DNA of 64,000 nt, from NCBI RefSeq assembly GCF_000012945.1, contig NC_007511.1:1054001-1118000 (forward strand). The letters are read 5' to 3'. This document shows positions 60,275-64,000 of this stretch, piece after piece (positions within the stretch are counted from its first letter, which is position 1; each line of letters opens with the position of its first letter). This stretch comes from Burkholderia lata (GTDB taxonomy: Bacteria > Pseudomonadota > Gammaproteobacteria > Burkholderiales > Burkholderiaceae). A program made the translations under genes and the position numbers. The notes below the pieces were generated by a model. The model was not told where the DNA came from. It worked only from the letters and a program-made list of their open reading frames with translations, and made no database searches.

Positions 60275-61489
60275 ATGGTTCTTTCGACAACCGATCCGCA
60301 GGGCCATGCAGGGGCCATGGCGTCGCCGTCTGTTGCCGCACGGCTGAAAGCCGCGGAGCAGGCGATCAACCCGCTGCTCGAAGCGTCGCGCGTCCTGTTG
60401 CACGCGTTGGCCGAGACGCCCGCAACGCTCGATGCCGATGCCATTGCACGGTGGCGTCGATGGCTGGGGCAGGAAATTCGTCTCTTCACCTGGCTCTGCA
60501 GTGAACTCCGGCTCCGACCCGAGCACGTCCGATGCGCCAGCTATTGTTTGTGCTCCGCGCTCGACGAGGCGGCGATGCGGACGCCTTGGGGAAAGGGCAA
60601 AACAACCGGCGTCGAATGGCAGGACAACAGCCTGGCGAGCGCGTTGGGGCATGATCGTCAGGGCGGCGACCGTGTTTTCCAACTGATCGACGACGCCATG
60701 CGTAATCAGCGCGAGAACCTCGATCTCATCGAGTTGTACCAAAACGTACTCGATCTCGGGTTCCGTGGGCGATACCGATTCGAAGCAGGCGGTCAAAAGC
60801 GCTTGCAGGTCATTCGCGAACACGTACACGACGCGGTGATGACCGGAGGGCAGAGCGTGAATCGCGTTAGCGAGCCGCGGAAACGTCCGCGACAGACGAT
60901 CGATCCGTGGGTACGTCCGGTGCCGGTGCGCCGGTCGCGAGCGAGGTTCGCAGGCGGTCTCATTGTTGCGCTGTTGCTGGGGGCAGGGGGCTACGTCGCG
61001 GCGGACCGTTGGGTGCGCACGAATGAGGGGCTCCGGGCATCGCAGCTCGATGTGCTCGCCCGAAACCTGGAGCAGCAACTTCGCGACGAGGTCGCTGCAG
61101 GGAATGTCGAACTGATCCGCGACTCCGGGCGCAATGCGTTGACGCTCCGATTCAGCGGCATGTTTGGGCCAGGCGAGGCAACGGTGGCGCCGTGGGGTGC
61201 TTCGGTGGTGGCTTCGGCTGGCCGGGAAATCGCCGCTGTGACCAAGGGCGCGACCCTCCGGGTTGCGGGATACGCGGACAGCACTCCGATCAGTTCGACA
61301 CGTCAAGCATCTAACCAGGTGCTTTCCGACGTACGCGCTCGGCACGTGGCTCAAATTCTCGTTGCGGCTGGCGTATCGGCGCCGCGTATCAGTGTCGAGG
61401 GAAACGGCGATGCCGATTCGCTGGCGGACAACGGTACCGCGTCGGGAAGGGCGAGAAACCGGCGAGTCGAAGTGACTATTTCAGACTGA
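60275..61489 (+). CDS. Second TssL-like DotU/OmpA protein
   Basis: This 404-residue protein parallels TssL. A DotU domain (AINPLLEASRVLLHALAETP, then SYCLCSALDEAAMRTPWGKG, NVLDLGFRGRYRFEAGG) is followed by a transmembrane segment (AGGLIVALLLGAGGYVAADR) and a C-terminal OmpA-like domain (YADSTPISSTRQASNQVLSD, ending GRARNRRVEVTISD). It is clearly paralogous to the tssL before tssM, sharing SYCLC and RxRNRRVE motifs. It starts 17 bp after tssM, so the two TssL proteins flank TssM in one operon. It could form mixed TssL oligomers or a specialised wall anchor. Confidence 0.9.
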   Translation: MVLSTTDPQGHAGAMASPSVAARLKAAEQAINPLLEASRVLLHALAETPATLDADAIARWRRWLGQEIRLFTWLCSELRLRPEHVRCASYCLCSALDEAAMRTPWGKGKTTGVEWQDNSLASALGHDRQGGDRVFQLIDDAMRNQRENLDLIELYQNVLDLGFRGRYRFEAGGQKRLQVIREHVHDAVMTGGQSVNRVSEPRKRPRQTIDPWVRPVPVRRSRARFAGGLIVALLLGAGGYVAADRWVRTNEGLRASQLDVLARNLEQQLRDEVAAGNVELIRDSGRNALTLRFSGMFGPGEATVAPWGASVVASAGREIAAVTKGATLRVAGYADSTPISSTRQASNQVLSDVRARHVAQILVAAGVSAPRISVEGNGDADSLADNGTASGRARNRRVEVTISD

Positions 61490-61778
61490 CTTCCAATTGT
61501 GGGCGATACATGAGATCACCAAGGTGCACGAGACGACGTCCCACACATTGCATTTCGTCGATCGAGGTGTGTTTTCGCTTCTGCATCAACGTGACGGCCA
61601 CAGGATGTCGATTCAGGGAAATCGTGCTTTGATCCGGACCTAGCCATATGGCTTGATGGTTGTTTGCGGGACAGTGGGTTAACGGACGTGTTGCCGTCAC
61701 GAAAACGCACGTTACGTTATCCAATATGTAACAGACGGATCGTCGAATTTTTATGCTAAGTTTTTTTGGGGAGTTAGC
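61490..61778. other. Intergenic region between the T6SS cluster and the edge genes
   Basis: This 289-bp, relatively AT-rich stretch has no convincing gene. A minus-strand frame of about 107 codons covers it (61476-61799) but overlaps the tssL-like end and has no recognisable domain. Near its right end lie a TATGCT hexamer (61752) and a GGGGAG ribosome binding site just before the next start. Confidence 0.45.
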
Positions 61779-62720
61779 ATGTCTCGGAGCACTCGGCATT
61801 GCAAGGGGCGAGCCCCTTCTCTACTAGCGATGGCCCGGCCAGCGCACGTTATTCGACTACCGCAACATCTGCGAAAATTTTCCGTGGTTGAAGGTGATCC
61901 CGACTTATTCGGCACTCGCTGCATCAGTTTTGCCACGGCGTTGCTCTGCATGGTCGCGTGTCTGGGGCTCGGAGCGACATCTGCGATAGACGACCGCATT
62001 CAGTGGACCTTCGAGTTGGCGATCGTTTTGATTGCGTTGTTTGTTTCGATGGCCGCGTCAGCCATTGTCATGACGCGCGAGGGAATCAAGGCAGGGGCGT
62101 GGTTTCACGTCGATCAGATTGGTCTGTGGTATGGCACTGGAAAGTTATCGGATAGCAACGCGCTGTCCGCGGGAAGACGCATCCTCTGGGATGAGATAGT
62201 CGGGAAGCCGGATGCCGGGTGTGACGTGCGAACCGAATACCAGACATCCAGGTCATTCACGAAGAACTTCGTGTTCTGGCGCCGCTTGGCGACCGGTGAA
62301 ATCGTCGAGCAACGAATTCCGATGAGGCTCACGTCTAATGCTATGCGATGCATACGGTTCAGGAATCGCGACGCACTGATTGTTGCGATACTACGCGGCC
62401 TTGCTGGTCGTGGTTTGCGGTTTGACCTTGATGTATTCGTCGATGCGGGTGTGCATCCTGAAACTTGGAGACCGATGAAGCGGCCGCGGCGGATGCTGAA
62501 TTTGCTGTACGCGGCGAGCAGTTTGCTGAGTGCGTGGTTTGTCATGCAATGTGTATTGACATGGCCCGTTTGGGCAACAATTGGCGGGATGGTTGTGGTA
62601 TTTTCCGCCGCTATTTTCCTAGGATATGTGCTGTGGGTATGCCGTTATCGTGACTTGACGGGTATCGTTTGCTTTGAAGCTCATGCTTCAACCACCCCTC
62701 ACTCCGGCAAATCCCGCTGA
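61779..62720 (+). CDS. Uncharacterised membrane protein at the T6SS edge
   Basis: This 313-residue protein of unknown function has two pairs of hydrophobic segments (near residues 48-68 and 75-98, then near 245-262 and 268-290) flanking a soluble middle domain (KAGAWFHVDQIGLWYGTGKL to LRGLAGRGLRFDLDVFVDAG) with a beta-rich, PH-like appearance. A GGGGAG site fixes the start; MARPAHVIR at 61830 is an alternative. Composition is less GC-rich than the neighbours. Its position just beyond the T6SS suggests an effector, immunity or accessory role, but nothing identifies it. Its 3' end overlaps the convergent RpiR gene by 22 bp. Confidence 0.65.
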   Translation: MSRSTRHCKGRAPSLLAMARPAHVIRLPQHLRKFSVVEGDPDLFGTRCISFATALLCMVACLGLGATSAIDDRIQWTFELAIVLIALFVSMAASAIVMTREGIKAGAWFHVDQIGLWYGTGKLSDSNALSAGRRILWDEIVGKPDAGCDVRTEYQTSRSFTKNFVFWRRLATGEIVEQRIPMRLTSNAMRCIRFRNRDALIVAILRGLAGRGLRFDLDVFVDAGVHPETWRPMKRPRRMLNLLYAASSLLSAWFVMQCVLTWPVWATIGGMVVVFSAAIFLGYVLWVCRYRDLTGIVCFEAHASTTPHSGKSR

Positions 62721-63577
62721 CTGATATCCGGCTCGCTTCCCCCGGAATTCAGATGCTCGATCTTCTCCATCCGCTGCCGCGCCAGTTCCGGCAGCTGGTT
62801 CGTCACGCCAATCACGAGCGCCTCGGCAAGCGCAAGCGCCGGCACATTGGTCTGCAGCATCGCGAACGGCTGCCCCCGGATGCGCAGCACGATCTCCGCA
62901 AACTCGCCGATCGGCGAGTGCCATTCGTCAGTGATCAGCAACACGCGCGCACCGAGCCGATGCGCGGCCTGCGCGAACCGGATGCTGTCCCGTTGATAGC
63001 GGCGAAAATCGAAAATGACGAGCACGTCGCCGGGCCCCATGTCCGCGAGCGCGACCGATGCGAGGTTCACATTCGGTTCGACATACTGAACATGGGGCCG
63101 CGCGTAGGTCAGCGTGAACGAAAACAGCGACGCGAGCGGCGCCGTGTAACGCCCGCCGCCGCAAAAGACACGCACATCCGGATTGGCCAGCAACGCCACC
63201 GCGGCGTCGAACGCCGCAGCATCGAGCCCCTCGATCGTGGTGGCCAGCGACTCGGACAGCCGCTGGAAAATTGCCGAATGACTGTCGCGCATGCCCGCGG
63301 ACGAGTGGAACGCATCCATCCGCGCGAGCGGCGAATTCATCGCCGTGTCGATTTCACCGTACAGCGCCTGCTGGAACGACGAGTAATTCGGAAAGCCGAT
63401 CCGGACGACGAAGCGAAACACGGTCGGGTCGCTCACTTCTGCCTGTTTGGCAAAGCTCGCAATCGGCCCGAGCCCGAGGCTCGGGTAGCGGTCCAGCAAT
63501 GCCTGCGCGACCTTCTGTTCCGACGGCGTGAAGCTATCCATCTGGGATAACAGCAACGCCCTGATGCTCGTCCCCAT
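62699..63577 (-). CDS. RpiR/MurR-family transcriptional regulator (SIS domain)
   Basis: This 292-residue protein has an N-terminal RpiR helix-turn-helix (FTPSEQKVAQALLDRYPSLG, then KQAEVSDPTVFRFVVRIGFP) and a C-terminal sugar isomerase (SIS) domain that binds a phosphosugar (VFCGGGRYTAPLASLFSFTL, LVIFDFRRYQRDSIRFAQAA). The GGAG site fixes the start at MGTSIRALL. It is divergent from the start of an exported protein gene, and paired operator-like sites lie between. A sugar-phosphate or amino-sugar transport operon is the probable target. Confidence 0.92.
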   Translation of the reverse strand: MGTSIRALLLSQMDSFTPSEQKVAQALLDRYPSLGLGPIASFAKQAEVSDPTVFRFVVRIGFPNYSSFQQALYGEIDTAMNSPLARMDAFHSSAGMRDSHSAIFQRLSESLATTIEGLDAAAFDAAVALLANPDVRVFCGGGRYTAPLASLFSFTLTYARPHVQYVEPNVNLASVALADMGPGDVLVIFDFRRYQRDSIRFAQAAHRLGARVLLITDEWHSPIGEFAEIVLRIRGQPFAMLQTNVPALALAEALVIGVTNQLPELARQRMEKIEHLNSGGSEPDISQRDLPE

Positions 63578-63726
63578 CGGGCACTCCAGCTCTCTGATCT
63601 GAATGACAAACGGCAGACGGATGTCTGCCGGCGACTCCACGCATGTTAGCCGATCGACGCGCGGCAGGCCGCCGGCGGCCCGAAATTAGAGGGACGCATC
63701 GCGCGATCACGTGACGCATCAGTCTC

Positions 63727-63745
63727 TGTAATAAAACAAACATAC
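63727..63745. promoter_or_regulatory. RpiR operator-like site 1
   Basis: TGTAATAAAACAAACATAC matches the inverse complement of site 2 (63843-63858) in 13 of 16 aligned positions. TGTAATnnA-type half sites are common in RpiR/HexR operators. The pair flanks the presumed promoter of the exported-protein gene. Confidence 0.45.
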
Positions 63746-63842
63746 ATCGAAATGCGCCCTCGGCCGCAGTGGTCATAAATTCAGTGATAACCCTAGGTTT
63801 TAGCGAAAAAAAGCGAGTGCTATGATCGCGGCCTCGCCGGAA

Positions 63843-63858
63843 TGTATTGTTTATTACA
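63843..63858. promoter_or_regulatory. RpiR operator-like site 2
   Basis: TGTATTGTTTATTACA, with the flanking ATG and TACAT forming an additional dyad (ATGTA, TACAT), lies just downstream of a TATGAT hexamer, where bound repressor would block transcription of the exported-protein gene. Its complement resembles site 1. Confidence 0.45.
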
Positions 63859-63940
63859 TGCCGGATTGGTGGCGCCGACACGCGACGATGCGACGGCGCA
63901 TCCCGGCCTGGCCCGGTTTATTTGTCTGGAGGATTCCGTC

Positions 63941-64000
63941 ATGAGGCGGCTCGTAGTACTCACCCTGTTGTCGGCCATGAGCGTGTGCGCGTTCGCCGCG
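63941..64000 (+). CDS. Start of an exported protein, probably a substrate-binding protein (partial)
   Basis: The first 20 codons (MRRLVVLTLLSAMSVCAFAA) form a classic signal peptide preceded by a GGAGG ribosome binding site. The gene runs off the window. Being divergent from an RpiR regulator, it is likely the periplasmic binding protein of a sugar or amino acid importer, but the visible part cannot show it. Confidence 0.7.
   Translation, partial: MRRLVVLTLLSAMSVCAFAA

Larger units (their letters stand above)
63578..63940. other. RpiR/exported-protein divergent control region
   Basis: This 363-bp gap contains no gene. Its right half holds two TGTAATAAA-type sites in opposite orientation and a TATGAT hexamer (63821-63826) that could be the -10 of the rightward gene. 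The left half near the regulator start shows nothing I recognise. Confidence 0.5.

Noticed and set aside
57636..60341. 900-codon minus-strand frame opposite tssM
   Set aside because: Its composition (Arg, His and Gln rich, no domain) is typical of the antisense of GC-rich coding DNA, and tssM is unmistakable on the other strand.
61476..61799. 107-codon minus-strand frame in the gap after the second tssL-like gene
   Set aside because: It overlaps the tssL-like end and the next gene start and has no ribosome binding site or domain I recognise. It could be real but cannot be supported.
1..64000. tRNA, rRNA, CRISPR, integrase or transposase genes
   Set aside because: I looked for these and saw no matching sequence, so the T6SS module exchange is attributed to homologous recombination rather than a mobile element.

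Overview
The window reads as chromosomal DNA of a Burkholderia sensu stricto species, probably of the B. cepacia complex. The coding is dense and very GC-rich with strong third-position GC bias. Regulator-transporter-enzyme cassettes are typical of that group, and the type VI secretion locus carries TagJ and TagK accessory genes. The genus is an inference from protein style and layout. The many dispensable catabolic cassettes suggest a secondary replicon, but nothing in the sequence proves it. I see no rRNA, tRNA, CRISPR array, prophage or insertion sequence.

Left part (1-33.3 kb), metabolic and transport cassettes. It opens with the end of a carbohydrate-type ABC importer (binding protein tail and two permeases), a convergent LacI regulator, and a PI-PLC-like enzyme. 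Next come a secreted dienelactone-hydrolase-like esterase, a LysE exporter and a GNAT acetyltransferase. A LysR regulator is divergent from an M20 amidohydrolase-porin-MFS operon. An ArsR regulator precedes an Old Yellow Enzyme gene. A TetR regulator is divergent from a carboxylesterase and an APC permease. An HxlR regulator is divergent from an SDR-tautomerase-small barrel operon, and a second HxlR regulator is divergent from a carboxymuconolactone decarboxylase-like gene. There follow a HAD phosphatase, an MFS carrier, a secreted alpha/beta hydrolase, a D-2-hydroxyacid dehydrogenase with an unusual winged-helix tail, a patatin, a cupin, a cupredoxin with a Tat-exported metallophosphoesterase, a PiT phosphate transporter behind a well-formed tandem Pho box, and a NitT/TauT-like ABC importer without its own binding protein.

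Centre and right (33.3-61.5 kb), a complete type VI secretion system in two divergent transcription units separated by an AT-rich control region (39.5-40.05 kb). The leftward unit is tagK-tagJ-tssE-tssF-tssG-tssA, mostly translationally coupled. The rightward unit is clpV-tssB-tssC-hcp-tssJ-tssK, then an inserted effector module, then tssL-tssM and a second tssL-like gene. All thirteen core components are present. The effector module is vgrG, a DUF4123 adaptor, two tandem DUF3304-type lipoproteins (putative immunity proteins), a Tle1-family phospholipase with a visible Ser-Asp-His triad, and a PAAR tip protein. Its DNA keeps the scar of a recombination event: the duplicated immunity gene carries the 5' end of a second effector gene fused to the 3' end of a second adaptor gene.

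Right edge (61.8-64 kb): an uncharacterised membrane protein, an RpiR/MurR sugar-phosphate regulator, and the first 20 codons of a divergent exported protein, with paired operator-like sites between the last two.

The most novel material is the recombining Tle1 module, the two TssL homologues flanking TssM, the dehydrogenase-winged-helix fusion, the hairpin that buries that gene's ribosome binding site, and several clear paired operators.
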